Assembly (NCBI RefSeq): GCF_019175385.1
Contig: NC_083339.1
Location: 80,744,307-80,808,306 of the forward strand
Reading direction: 5' to 3'
Length of the DNA: 64,000 nucleotides
Origin: Lycium barbarum
Taxonomy: Eukaryota; Streptophyta; Magnoliopsida; Solanales; Solanaceae
This document shows positions 49,201 to 58,075 of this stretch, piece by piece. Position 1 is the stretch's first letter. Each line of letters opens with the position of its first letter. A program made the translations under genes and the position numbers. The notes below the pieces were generated by a model. That model made no database searches and was not told the origin of the DNA. It was given only the letters and a program-made list of their open reading frames with translations.

Positions 49201-52200
49201 AAACGACTTCTCGCTCCATGACCAAGAGACGTTGGAGGTTGGGATCGATCATCACGTGGAAATGTCTAAAGAATTCTTTCTCCAAAACAATGTCAAAGAT
49301 ATGCATAGTAGTGATGGTAAAGTTTGTCGTACCTTTCCAATCGCCCAATTTGACACCAACTCCATTGGCTACACCACGAGCATTTTCTGGCTTAGCATTC
49401 ACAGTCTTCACGAGGGCGTTAATTAGAGCGAGCTTCAAATCTTGTCTCTTCACTGCGACCTCGGTCACAAAATTATGAGTAGTCCCAGTGTCTACCAGTG
49501 CATGAGTGGGATTTTTATTGATAGTGAGAACCACGTACTGGTTTTTATTATTGTTGGTTTGACTATCTTGCTTCGTGACTGCGCCACATAGTCTAATCGT
49601 CCCCAATTGTGCGATTGCCGTACTATGTGCTTGTGTCTGCTCGTGACTTCCATGCACTATAGCGCTAAGGCTCTTCAGGTCAGGTCAATTTTTGAAGTTG
49701 TGCGGCCCTCTGCATAATTAGCATCCCTTCTTCTCGTTCTGCGCCTTCTTTTTGGCATAGCCCTGACGACCACTTGACTTCTTGCCGTCAAACTTGTTCG
49801 CATTTTGAGTCTTAGAGTGTTGTTATTGCGACTCCTTGCTCTCACCATGGTCTCCCCCACCTTTGGCATCGCTACTTCTTGACTCATTGCCTTGTCCTTT
49901 GTATGCTTGTCATGCCTGAAGTCCATCAAAGACTCGGCCTCCACTATGGCTTGGTCTATGTCTGTGACTTAACGGCATAGCAACTCCTGCTTAGCCCAAT
50001 TTTGCAACCCGTCTATAAAGTGAAACAATAAGTCATCATTGGTGAGGTTGGGAATTTGAAGCGTAAGGGTGGTGAACTCCTTAACATAGTCTCGTATGCT
50101 TCCTATTTGCTTCAACTCCCTAAGTTTGTGCCTTTCCTCATACAAGACATTACTGGGTAAGAACTGTCGCTTGAAGTCGTTCTTGAACTGATCCCACGTG
50201 CTAATTGTGCATAGACCTCTCTCAGCATAGGCGAACTTTCTTATCCACCATAACATGGCGGTGTCTGATAGGTACAACACAACGGTGTTGATCTTGGTCT
50301 CATCGTCCCTCACTTTTCCATGCCTGAAATAGTTCTCCAAGTGCCAAAGAAAGTTCTCCACCTCTTATGCATCACGAACCCCTTTGAACACTAGTGGCTT
50401 GGAAGCCTCGATCTTAGCCTCCCTCGTCACAACAACATTGTTGGCTGCCTCCGTCACGCCAACATTGACCTACTCTTAGAGTGCCATTATTTTGCCTTCA
50501 TGGCATCGATAGTACTCAACACCTCCATGAGTCTGCACTCTAAGGCAATGATTGTTTGATTTACCTCAAGCTCAGACTGCATTTGTCCCTCCAAGTTATT
50601 TCAGATGCTTTCAATCTCTTCAAGAATATGCCCCTCAAGAACGCTAAAAGTGCCCTCCACCTTGCCCAAACGTTGGCCAAATATGTCGATGGAGTCCATC
50701 CCCACATTAACTTTCATAACCCATTCTTTACCGAGCGAGACATCCTCGGACAGGACCTCCACGTCATCCTCACTCTCCTCAGTGGTAGATGGTTCTTGGG
50801 ATGTAAGCCCTTCATTTGGCACAACCTTTGATGGCACCTCTACCTCTTGGCTCTTGTTGGCGGCATTCCTCTTTTTGTTATGGCCCTTCTTGCCAGCAGC
50901 ATCCTAGATAACTTTGTCTTGGGTTTTACTAGCATTGATTTCTCTATCGTTTGTCATTCCCTTAGTTGTAACCTTCGCTCTGATACCACGTTATCACGTC
51001 CTTAGTCTTCAAAGCGCATGTGTGGCACTTGACAACTCACTCATGTTCTTGCACAACTTGCTCACGATCTTGCTATGCCAAGTCAGCCTAGATTACTACA
51101 CTCAAGATCGCTAAAGGAATAGTAGATGAATAAGACAAGAGAAATTTGCTAGAAGGAAGCTTTTTATTGTAGAAGACTTGATTGATTTTTGCTTGATGGT
51201 TTTTACAAATGGATGTCCCTCTATTTATACTACTCACCTAGGAACTAGTATGCAAATAATAATTAATGTATAAGTTCCTACATATTTACAAAGAAGTCTT
51301 TTCTCTAGAATTATTCACTAGGCTAGAATATTCTAAGGTCTTCCTAAAAAATCTTCTAGCAAGTCTATAAAAATCTAGAGCATTTCCATAAGAATCTCCA
51401 TAGCTCTAGAATCATCCAACACATGCTAGACTTTTTTCCATGTAAGCATCCACATGGCAAAAATAGCTCCAAATGGCACCTAGATGGCATGATGACATGG
51501 CGGGTCATCACAAAAGCACTCCATAAAAGAATTAGAATCAAGTATCAGTCCTTTTATTTGACCAAAAGGTTACGAGTGCAGCGTGACATAGAAGCTGTTC
51601 TTCTAAGAAAATAAATTAGGGATTTCCTCTTACGGTACTCCTATACTTTAACAGGATTTTAGCAAATGTGATATCTAAGTTTATAAATATCTCTGGGACC
51701 AATTTTATGTAATCAATATATTGAATGCTTCTGCTCTTTTATTATTTCCTTTTCTAATGTTCCTTCTGTTTTTGGGTGCATGACAAATCAAACTCTATGG
51801 CAAGACTTGGCCTTGGATCAATATCAACAATTAGTGACAGACCCAAAATTTTAAGGTAGTGGATGCTCACTTCTTTAATTTAAATACACAATTATTTGAA
51901 CGTGAAAATTAAAAAGTTAAGGTAAAAGTGACGATTGATATCATTATTACAAAAAGACTTCTAATCACAAGTCACGTTGAGAAAACTACAGTTAATATTA
52001 TCATTTTAAAAAGACTTTTAGTAATTAAGAGTCGACGACGTTTCATATTTTGACGATGATGTTTAATGATATCATTGCTTTTGCAAATATTGTACGCTCT
52101 AAAATCTTCCGAAAGCTAAATTTTTTATTTTATTTTTTAATCATAATGAATAAGATATAGGAAATAAAAAAAAGTGAAAACAATAAATTAAAACTAATGG

Positions 52201-53246
52201 TCAACAAAGGGTTGAGATTGAAAAAGGAAGAGTATGAAGCAGCACAATCCAGCCCTTCTAAAAAAGGCGTTTCACCCTAGGATCTAACCCTCGACCCTTA
52301 TAACATGCTAAACACCTTACTTCCAGCTTCAGAACCAAAGCACCCCTCAGCCAATTTTGTTTACGGGTGGTCAACAGTACCCTATAGCATATCTCCAAAA
52401 AATTCTGTCTAACTAACCACTAGTCGCGTCGGGTCAATAGGTGCTCGAGCACCTGGAACTTACAACGTAGGTCTGCCATGTCAACATTTATACATCTTTT
52501 TCATCCGTCTGCTTATAATTAATCTTCATAAATTTAAGAATCATAAATTGTTACCTCATTTGACTATCCATTAGTTATGTTAATTTTGTATTCTTAATCC
52601 ATATGTGAGGGTACTATAATTTTAAAATTAGCAAATGTAAATAATTATTAATATAAAGGGACGGAAAAAACACCCCTTTCAATAAAATAAACGTTAAAAA
52701 TGTAATTAGTCATATATATCACAAGAATCAAAATTATAATTTATCAATAATTGAGGGACCAAAAAATGTGATTATTCCAGTAATAACACAAGCAAATCTA
52801 TGTTATAGAGCTTACCTGAAAAGTAGAAAGTTTCCATCCCCTATGGCAACCTTGGCCTTTTGCACCATTGCATTATCAGACCAATCCCAAAGGAACTTGT
52901 CATAATTAGCATACTTTTCACTTAATCTAAACAACCATTCATTCTTAATCAGCATAGTTCTTAACTCCTCACCCGATATCCCATGACCAATAATCCGAAC
53001 CACTCCGAATTCAGCAGCTGAGCTCAACAACCTATTCATCGCGTCATTTTCCCTTTGCAAAAGTGACTTATAATGGATTTCATCGGGCGCCCAACGATGT
53101 GGGAGAGTCAAGCGAGGAACGTTTACAGATTGATGAATGTACTCTCCCAATATTGAATCGACAGCTGAACGTGACCCTTTCCCCGTGGGGATCGGAGAAG
53201 GTGGTGGAGCCGAGGAGTAGGAGAAGGAGGACAAACGTTTTCTCAT
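34055..53246 (-). CDS. 2-oxoglutarate/Fe(II)-oxygenase-like protein, three exons, 330 aa
   Basis: Exons at 53246-52816, 35421-35088 and 34282-34055 join in one frame of 331 codons including the stop. All borders are GT-AG. The N-terminal half has the DIOX_N look: a proline-rich leader, VPRLTLPHRW, then FGVVRIIGHGIS and ELRTMLIKNEWLFRLSEK. The C-terminal half has the jelly-roll signature SPDTIIVTIGDQLEEWSDGK. In active enzymes of the family HxD and a distal His bind iron. Here the expected places read HTWLPPHN and FRSADGEV, so both the Asp and the distal His seem to be missing, and no RxS motif follows. The last 25 residues contain VLILVIIILVY, a likely membrane tail. I chose ATG 53246 because the upstream in-frame codons before it contain no ATG. 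Length is normal for the family. Intron 1 is 17.4 kb and holds two nested retrotransposons. Function and substrate cannot be assigned. Confidence 0.75.
35088..35421 (-). CDS. Oxygenase-like gene, exon 2 (jelly-roll core)
   Basis: It follows acceptor tttgatgcag and ends GAG before GTACTT. The first base completes a split Arg codon from exon 1, and the remaining 333 bp give QKLEQVLNKLKG... to ...TIGDQLE. The downstream intron (35087-34283, 805 bp) has stops in frame. The translation past the donor (VLIFTK...) is intronic. Confidence 0.78.
35588..35905. mobile_element. Foldback (long-TIR) element A in intron 1
   Basis: The left arm (gcgggcaatttgcacgatta, ...ggtggtctttaatttttg) and the right arm (...ggcaaaaattaaagaccagt, ...aattcgcgcaag) are inverted copies of each other. 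Inside the left arm sits ggttcgaatcccg (about 35694), the consensus of a Pol III B box/tRNA T-arm. A poly-T run lies between the arms. No protein is encoded. It looks like a non-autonomous foldback or MITE family. Confidence 0.55.
35957..36780. mobile_element. Further foldback elements of the same family, nested or tandem
   Basis: A copy at about 35957-36200 has arms with actagtctttatttttggcc and aatttgaagaccagcccatt. A longer copy at about 36212-36760 has a left arm with tgcactggtctttaagtttt and ggggttcgaaccccg (B-box-like, about 36303) and a right arm with aaaattaaagaccaccccaa. Between the arms are poly-A/poly-T runs and the palindromic duplication ggcaaaactatagcagtttt at about 36438-36485. 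None of it is coding. Confidence 0.5.
36844..37122. mobile_element. Stowaway-like MITE remnant
   Basis: The right end, ccacataaaataaaatagag followed by ggagta, is a good Stowaway TIR with its TA. A matching left TIR is only vaguely visible near 36844, so the element is decayed. It ends about 40 bp before the left border of the outer gypsy element. Confidence 0.4.
37319..40803 (+). repeat. 5' LTR of the inner element
   Basis: It begins TGTTATATCCCGTATTTTTG and ends GGGTCGTGACA. The promoter-like block with ctcggggatgctatatgtat and ggggagatgctgcccaaatt is at 38854-38915. The hairpin pair is at 40363-40400. It is the same length as the 3' LTR, with no net indel. Confidence 0.95.
40808..40819 (+). 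other. Primer binding site of the inner element
   Basis: TGGTATCAGAGC, complementary to initiator tRNA-Met, four bases after the 5' LTR. Confidence 0.92.
40820..43003 (+). other. Non-coding leader of the inner element
   Basis: About 2.2 kb between the PBS and the first recognisable pol remnant. I see no gag capsid, zinc knuckle, protease or RT motif in any frame. The region contains the 5S-like segment (41902-42022) and a purine-rich stretch at about 42800-42900. Short frames such as 41421-41771 are unsupported. Confidence 0.6.
41902..42022 (+). other. 5S-rRNA-like sequence (pseudo-5S) in a retrotransposon leader
   Basis: Compared from memory with the plant 5S rRNA, 100 positions from ggtgtaattataccggcc onward align without a gap, with about 67 matches. 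The internal promoter region is best conserved: ttaagcgtgc (A box) is identical, gatgggtgac (C box core) is identical, and the spacing is as in 5S. Most changes in the 5' half are C to T or G to A, as expected of methylated DNA. A ttttt run lies near the 3' end. It is not a functional 5S gene by sequence, but it is clearly derived from one. Confidence 0.75.
43004..43285 (+). pseudogene. RNase H remnant of the inner element
   Basis: Fragments of the gypsy RNase H are readable in shifting frames: an ELATEIHVLKMWRHHL-like part, YTDHKSLQYI-like words at about 43115-43150, then RQRRWFELLKDYDVNILCHP and KANVVADALSRG. The final ADALSR motif is intact. Stops and shifts separate the parts. Confidence 0.8.
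43430..44395 (+). pseudogene. Integrase remnant of the inner element
   Basis: Words of the chromovirus integrase in several frames: EHQKPDGLFQ, MDSITGLSRTPRKYDS (first catalytic Asp), PISIVTDRGTQFMTKF-like (second Asp), SDGQAEYTIQTLEDML-like (catalytic Glu), then QQAVDKVKLIRERQLAAQSR and FQVGEWVFLKASP. Frame changes and stops (for example at 43790 and 44393) break the gene. The zinc finger is not recognisable. Confidence 0.82.
44438..44788 (+). pseudogene. Integrase C-terminus with chromodomain, open frame
   Basis: A 116-aa frame begins with the GPY-adjacent HPAFHVSMLRECVG and continues into the chromodomain EQPVAILDCQVRRLRNKDVA, VKVLWQNDNREEMTWE and EMKKKYPYL. In Tekay/Del chromoviruses this module guides integration. 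The frame is still open, but it is cut off from integrase by a TGA at about 44393. Confidence 0.85.
44809..44822 (+). other. Polypurine tract of the inner element
   Basis: AAAGGGAGGGAGGA lies directly before the 3' LTR. Confidence 0.92.
44823..48307 (+). repeat. 3' LTR of the inner element
   Basis: Copy of 37319-40803 at a constant offset of 7504 bp. Examples of differences: agaggtctg/agtggtctg, atgcaattc/atgcgattc, tagtcgtg/tagccgtg. The hairpin pair is at 47867-47904. Confidence 0.95.
48308..48680 (-). repeat. Larger part of the 3' LTR of the outer element
   Basis: This is the continuation of 37163-37318 after the inner insertion. The first five bases, AGAAA (48308-48312), are the inner element's TSD copy. 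The rest matches 51148-51512. Before insertion the two parts formed one LTR of about 524 bp. Confidence 0.9.
48681..48691 (-). other. Polypurine tract of the outer element
   Basis: GTGAGGGACAG on the minus strand sits immediately before the 3' LTR start TGTGAAG. Confidence 0.7.
48735..49033 (-). pseudogene. RT start fused by deletion to chromodomain end
   Basis: The frame from 49033 begins like the pre-RT segment of gypsy pol (LPERLPLRHEVDHKIELEHE, then YRLTSPLH). In another frame, about 48885 to the stop at 48735, the translation reads FLVHWNGKSPEEATSEHYEN and LWQFKDKI, the C-terminal half of a chromodomain. The whole RT-RNase H-integrase core between them is gone. This junction is the direct evidence for the internal deletion and for chromovirus identity. 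Confidence 0.8.
49154..49657 (-). pseudogene. Aspartic protease domain of the outer element
   Basis: A 167-aa frame contains THALVDTGTTHNFVTE, the retropepsin active site (DTG) in the form used by plant chromoviruses. Downstream FDIVLEKEFFRHFHVMIDP matches the usual flap and tail region. It would cleave Gag-Pol. The domain is open, but gag upstream is broken and pol downstream is deleted, so it is not part of a working element. Confidence 0.82.
49675..50840 (-). pseudogene. gag: gag of the outer element, broken
   Basis: Structural protein that would form the virus-like particle. An N-terminal acidic segment (50837-50601) is followed by the capsid-like core (50361-49969), with LWWIRKFAYAERGLCTISTW, FKNDFKRQFLPSN and LRELKQIGSIRDYVKEFTTL, the typical retrotransposon_gag pattern. 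A basic region follows at 49944-49675, and then a zinc-knuckle remnant (C..C....H) at about 49690-49720 with in-frame stops. Frames change between the blocks, so the gene is inactive. Confidence 0.8.
50977..50988 (-). other. Primer binding site of the outer element
   Basis: On the minus strand TGGTATCAGAGC, complementary to the 3' end of initiator tRNA-Met, lies three bases inside the 5' LTR. Confidence 0.88.
50992..51512 (-). repeat. 5' LTR of the outer element
   Basis: It is nearly identical to the split 3' LTR: the plus-strand starts tatcacgtccttagtcttca match, as do the ends ggcatgatga...tcaca. Differences include an indel near 51011 and several substitutions, so it is older than the inner LTR pair. 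Confidence 0.9.
51518..52815. other. Remaining 5' part of intron 1
   Basis: AT-rich host intron sequence. At about 51830-52490 both ends carry related words (gacagacccaaaatttt at the left, aggtctgcc at the right) and ggatgctcac/gagcacc. It may be an old short interspersed repeat. No coding frame is seen. Confidence 0.45.
52816..53246 (-). CDS. Oxygenase-like gene, exon 1 (DIOX_N-like N-terminus)
   Basis: It starts at ATG 53246 with MRKRLSSFSYSS and ends ...GNFLLF plus two bases (AG) before the donor GTAAGC. A Pro/Ser-rich leader of about 25 residues precedes the VPRLTLPHRW segment. The intron begins at 52815. About 320 bp upstream on the same strand, tataaaac (about 53578-53586) could be a TATA element, but this is weak. 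Confidence 0.78.
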
Positions 53247-54123
53247 GTTGATCAATGATGATCAGGAAGAATATCAAGGTAGATTGATGATCAATGTTTG
53301 ACTAAATGAGAAAAGGGAAGTTAAGGGTTGAGAAAGTTTTAGTTTGATTTGAATGGAACAACTTTAGTTTGGTGCATGGTGCTGTGATGACGGGGTGCAC
53401 GTCCAAAGAGTACTAGTAGTAGTGAGCACGTCTTCCTTTTTCATATTAGTGTTAACTAGTCAAAGTCCCTTCACTAATTTGCTCTTTTTTCCTTTAGTCG
53501 AATTCATTTGTTTTTTGGTTCGTTACTAAATTGAATATGTTTCCGATCAATATTCAAGTATGCAGGTATGAGTAAGTTTTATACAGGAGTGTCACCTAAC
53601 CTGCCTTAGTAATGTATAAGAATGGTCTCATAATTAAAGTAAGGTACTTTACTTTAAAGTAATTTTATGTTTCGTCCTCCTCAAGTAACTTAAATGAGAT
53701 ATGTACTTCAAAATAAGTCAGATTCCCTCGCCAAAACTGGGATAGCAGGTAGGTCATGAATGAATTGCGAGGCTGAAACATGTGAGCTGAAAGGACATTA
53801 TTTGAAGGCTATTGCACATACATATAATAAAACGATCAAAAGAGCTATATTTGCTATAAGATTCTATGTTCCTATCATAGTGCGTGATTACTCACTCAAA
53901 TATTAGATTGGCTCATTATTACCAACATAATGGTCTTTACTACTATCTTTACGTAGCCAAGACTCCTTTAGTAGTTTATGTGAAACACAGTGCAAAAAAT
54001 TTCAACCTTCGAGTTGTTTTAGAATAAGACAAAATGTAGTAGACCACAAATATCGGAACAAGATGTCCCCAAAATTACAGAAAATGACAAGGCCGTGACT
54101 GATAAATAATTATGATTAGTATT
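53247..54123. other. Upstream region of the oxygenase-like gene
   Basis: About 0.9 kb between the start codon and the Tat-type LTR. Stops occur in all frames and I recognise no repeat. This is where the minus-strand promoter should lie. Confidence 0.5.
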
Positions 54124-55043
54124 GTTGATGGAATACAGATATATAAGCAGCGTGTAGACAATAAAATTCGCGTCGAGAAAATAATAATCGAGACAGGAAA
54201 ATATCGCAACAATCTTTGTATTTGATTTCAGAATATGAGTGTTACAATCTCTATGATTCCTCCGATTCGTCTTTTCAACAATAATTTCAAGGGCTTTTGA
54301 GCTTATTCTTGAACTTGATGGATTTGATCTTGACTTGTACTTGAATTCAAGGGCTTTTGAGCTTGATCTTGAATCTGGTGGTCTTGATCTTGGACTTGTA
54401 CTTGGATTCAAGGGCTTGAAGCTTGATCTTGAATCTTCGTCTGGATCTCTAGAACTTCTAGAGAAATACTTGAATGCTTTTAGCTTGTAGAGAAATCCGC
54501 AGCGTTTGATCCACGAGCTCTCTCTTGCTTCTTGTTAGAATTTCTGTCCCTTTTTCTGAATTATGAGACCCCTATTTATAGTTGTAGGATGGAGGAATTG
54601 TGATAAGGACAGACTTCTTTCGACCAATCAGATTTAAGCTGAGATGTCGATATTTGATTGGCCGGAACATGTCACTTGTACACGTGGCGCATCTTTATTG
54701 GTCTTTGATTTGACTAGGCATGCTGCATCATTTTGGCACGTGGCATGATCCTACTGGCTCCTTCATTTGACTTGGCGTGCCACGTCATTTCACACGTGGC
54801 ACCAATTTGGGCTTCTTGAATAAGATGGCATCTTGGGCTTGACAAAGTGGGTTCATCACATGTAGCCCAATTAAATGGACTAGCCCAATGAAATTGGATC
54901 ATTACTTAAATCCATATTTATTGACTTAAATAATTAACCCAATTATATTAGCCCACAATTTATTTATTCGGACTAATATATTTTGAATGTAATCCAAATT
55001 TCTTATGGATTAAATTTAATAAAATTTCGTTATCCACAAATGT
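54124..55043 (-). repeat. Probable 3' LTR of the Tat element
   Basis: The right border is taken at TGTGGATAACG (minus strand), just after a purine-rich gaagtgggg stretch. The left border is taken at ...CCATCAACA. Both are judged by eye. A minus-strand TATA-like box actataaatagggg lies at about 54569-54582. Downstream of it, at 54288-54445, there is a 60-bp tandem repeat (2.6 units starting caaggcttttgagctt-like). The frame at 54019-54411 is an artefact of this repeat. Confidence 0.55.
54569..54582 (-). promoter_or_regulatory. TATA box of the Tat LTR
   Basis: On the minus strand, actataaataggggt has the consensus of a plant TATA box. It lies about 465 bp from the LTR start, a reasonable U3/R position. 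Confidence 0.55.
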
Positions 55044-55788
55044 CCCCACTTCAAGACTTGTCGAGAGGTAAATTTGTCGAACTTCAAGACTAGGGTTGAA
55101 GTAATTGGGAAAACGTGCATCTCCTTCTTTTGGAAACCCAAAATATTTCATGGATTAATTATAGTATCATTTATCCTCAAAACCATTCTAATAGAGCCGA
55201 ACCCTTGATTATAGTAAGCAATTTATTTAATCACTTCTTATTTATGTAGCATGTAAGCCAAGTGGACTTCTCCAACATTTTCCTTAGCTTTTTTTTTTCT
55301 TTTTTTTTTTTTTAACCACAAATGGGCATTCCATCCAATGGCAGTAACCAAACATTACATATCACATCTGCACGTGATTTCCATGAAGTCACATTACTTT
55401 GTCTCCAACTCAACTCCTACATGATCTAGGATTGATGATCATGCACGTTTTGATTCCTTTGTGAAAACAACAACTGAGTCCATGTTGGTATCAAATATGT
55501 AGCCACTTTTTTGCACGTCATATACTTCTATATATAGATATAGACCAACGGATAACAATTTATCCCACACCGTTAATGACATCTCATAAGTCACCTTTTA
55601 ATCACCTATATAAGCCTGCGTGTTCTCCAATTTGTGAACATCGATTTTGCTTTGCTTGCCAGTCGCTTGAAGTTAATCTTTTGACGGGTAATTTTGTTCT
55701 TTCCAACGTTTTCTTTTAGCGCCTTATACTCCTTTTTTTTTAGGTCCAACGACAATGATGATTTCTTGTTCAAGGAGATGACCCATGC
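55044..55788 (-). other. Distal 3' UTR of the Tat element
   Basis: Non-coding sequence with poly-T tracts (about 55290-55315) between the polypurine tract and the 54-bp array. No gene is seen. Confidence 0.45.
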
Positions 55789-55794
55789 ATGAAG

Positions 55795-56172
55795 AAGGTA
55801 ATATTGAGGCGCAAAGGGATGGATTCTCGTTCCCGCCTTAAGAACGGTAAGGTAATCTTACGGCGCAAAGGGATGGTTACTCGTCCCCGCCCTAAGAATG
55901 CTAATGTAATCTTACGGTGCACAGGGATGGATACTCGTCCCCGCCTTAAGAATGGTAAGGTAATCTTACGGCGCACAGGGATGGATACTCGTCCCCGCCC
56001 TAAGAACGGTAAGGTAATCTTACGGCGCATAGGGATGGATACTCGTCCCCGCCCTAAGAACGGTAAGGTAATCTTACGGCGCAAAGGTATGGACACTCGT
56101 CCCCGCCCTAAGAACGGTAAGGTAATCTTACGGCGCACAGGGATGGATACTCGTCCCCGCCTTAAGAATTTA
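55795..56172. repeat. Tandem array, seven 54-bp units
   Basis: Seven head-to-tail units of aaggtaatcttacggcgcaa / agggatggatactcgtcccc / gccctaagaacgg. The unit is 54 bp (18 codons), so every frame repeats in phase and both strands stay open across the array: an 18-residue period KVILRR.GMDTRPRPKNG on plus, and a different one on minus. Units differ by a few substitutions. I treat it as non-coding repeat DNA of the element's 3' UTR. Confidence 0.9.
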
Positions 56173-56543
56173 GGGAGTTCATTTGTCAAGGTCTTTGTAC
56201 CTATGGATATACGTCCAAATCTGCTACTAATAACTTCTCTTGTCCTTTGCAACTTGAAGAGATGGTTTACTTCAGACACTACACTTCCCTATCCACCAAA
56301 CTAAGGTATCTCGTAGTTGAGACCGAAGATGGCGCGGACCAAACTAGATTCTTGATTCATACCATACTAGCTGGGCGATATGCGAGTCCGTGACCTTCTT
56401 TGAGGAATCCGCTTCATATAGCAAATTGGACGTCAGAGAAAACCCAAAATTCTAATCGATCATCCAAGATGTGGTCACTCCAAGCACCAAACCATCATCA
56501 TGCCAACATTGCGTCTGCGCTACCATGCTTAGCTCGTCGTATA

Positions 56544-57310
56544 ATCCCATATAGATCATCCCAGATAAATCCAAGAATTTGGCTCTACATGCTGAAACGC
56601 CAATATTTCTCAGATTCAAGCAGTCTCGCCAAAAAAATTCATATCTCGACGTAGGAGCGTTGAAATCACGAGCCGAAAAATTCCTAAGAAACTAGACTGT
56701 ATCCAAAAATAAATGTCAACAAACATATAGATCATCCCATATAAATCCAAGAATTTGGCTCTACATGCTGAAACGCCAATATTTCTCAGATTCAAGCAGT
56801 CTTGCCAACAAATTCATATCTCGACGTAGTGGCGTTGAAATCACGAGCCGAAAAATTCCCAAGAAAATAGACTCATACATCTAGCATGTATCCAAAAATA
56901 AATGTCAACAAACATATAGATCATCCCATATAAATCCAAGAATTTGGCTCTACATGCTGAAACGCCGATATTTCTCAGATTCGAGCAGTCTCGCAAAACA
57001 AATTCATATCTCGACGTAGGGGTGTTGAAATCACTAGCCGCAAAATTATCAAGAAACTAGACTCATAGATCTAGCATGTACCCAAAAATCAAATCCAACA
57101 ACAATCTGAATAGTTCCAGATAAATTCAAGAAGTTGACAATACATGCTAAAACGTCGATAGTTCCTGATTTGCGCAGTTTCGTCGAGCAAATTCATATCT
57201 CGATGTAGGAACATCAAAATCATGAGCCTCTAAATTCTCCGGAAACTAGACTTACTAATCTAATATGTATCTAAAAATAAAATTTGGAAACCCTCTGGAT
57301 CATCCCAGAT
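56544..57310. repeat. Tandem array, about four units of 180-190 bp
   Basis: Units begin near 56544, 56723, 56910 and 57095 with atagatcatccc.gataaatc and continue with ggctctacatgctgaaacgc, tctcgacgtag and gagccgaaaaattc. The first three are very similar and the fourth is diverged. The array is non-coding. Confidence 0.85.
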
Positions 57311-58075
57311 AAATTCGGGAAATCCACTTAGATTTGTTTTTTATTCCAACTTGAAAACTTGACGGATTTGAAGGATTGAATTTGAAGGCTTGCTGGATTC
57401 TAAGACTTCAACTTGTAGATATGATGAATTTAAAACTTTAGCTTGAAGACTAACATGTTTGAAGGCTTCTCCTTGCAGTTGCGATGGCTTTGGACCTCAA
57501 CTCAAAGAGTTGCCGGATTTGAGGCCTTCAATTTAGAGACCAATGATTTTGCAGACTTTAACTCCTTGATTTAACCACTTACTAAGAGATTACAGTCATT
57601 CCATTGGAGAAACCCATTTGTCATGGAGGTTTGCCTTCGTTGGACTACTGATATTTAGTGAGAGTCCAAATTGAAAAAGAAGGATACTTGTATGTACGAT
57701 CTCCATGCGCCTGGTCAGCCTAACTTCATTTTGAACAACGCATAGGGGGGTGCGTCTTTTTTTTTTTTACTCATGCGACTGAACTTAGAATAAAACTCTA
57801 AGCACCTACGTACCTCGGTGAAGAGGATCAAGTCATACCGTAGTTCAGAAAAAATGAGTTTTTTTTTTTTTTTTCTATTTTATTTTTGTGTCCCAACTTT
57901 TGCGGGGTTTTCAACCTAGAGGACATTTTTTTTTGTGTCCTAACTTTTGCCTAGGCCGCCTTTTGCGAGATTTTCAACCTAGCGGACATTTTCTTGGGCC
58001 GTGCACAACTTATACTCTTGCGGGCCAGGAGTTGCATGCAGTTTATGCTCGTGCCTTAAGGAGCGTCATCTTGCT
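57311..58075 (-). other. Proximal 3' UTR of the Tat element
   Basis: It holds degenerate short repeats (gatttgaaggcttc-like words at 57360-57560) and, next to the integrase stop, two copies of a block with ttttcaacctag.ggacattt and aacttttgc (57882-57990). On the minus strand, gaggtacgtaggtgcttaga (about 57800-57820) is a word often seen downstream of integrase in related elements. Confidence 0.55.

Larger units (their letters stand above)
37163..51512 (-). mobile_element. Outer chromovirus-type gypsy element with pol deletion, TSD AAAGC
   Basis: The element lies in intron 1 of the oxygenase-like gene, in the same orientation as the gene. AAAGC flanks it (37158-37162 and 51513-51517). Its two LTRs are 50992-51512 (521 bp, 5' LTR) and 37163-37318 plus 48313-48680 (about 524 bp, 3' LTR, split by the inner element). 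They begin TGTGA and end GTGATA, so the termini are TG..TA rather than TG..CA. The internal region is only 48681-50991 and contains gag, protease, the start of RT and the end of the chromodomain. Most of RT, all of RNase H and the integrase core are missing. Both ends are normal, so the deletion is internal. Confidence 0.9.

Noticed and set aside
53247..53255. Start of the oxygenase-like protein at 53255
   Set aside because: The codon there is TTG, not ATG; the first real ATG in frame is at 53246.
55795..56172. CRISPR-like array
   Set aside because: Units are head-to-tail with no unique spacers, and the window is plant nuclear DNA.
55789..56304. Basic repeat protein of about 171 residues (KVILRR.GMDTRPRPKNG period)
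   Set aside because: The frame is a by-product of a 54-bp tandem repeat; the opposite strand is equally open, and the array lies in the 3' UTR of a retrotransposon.
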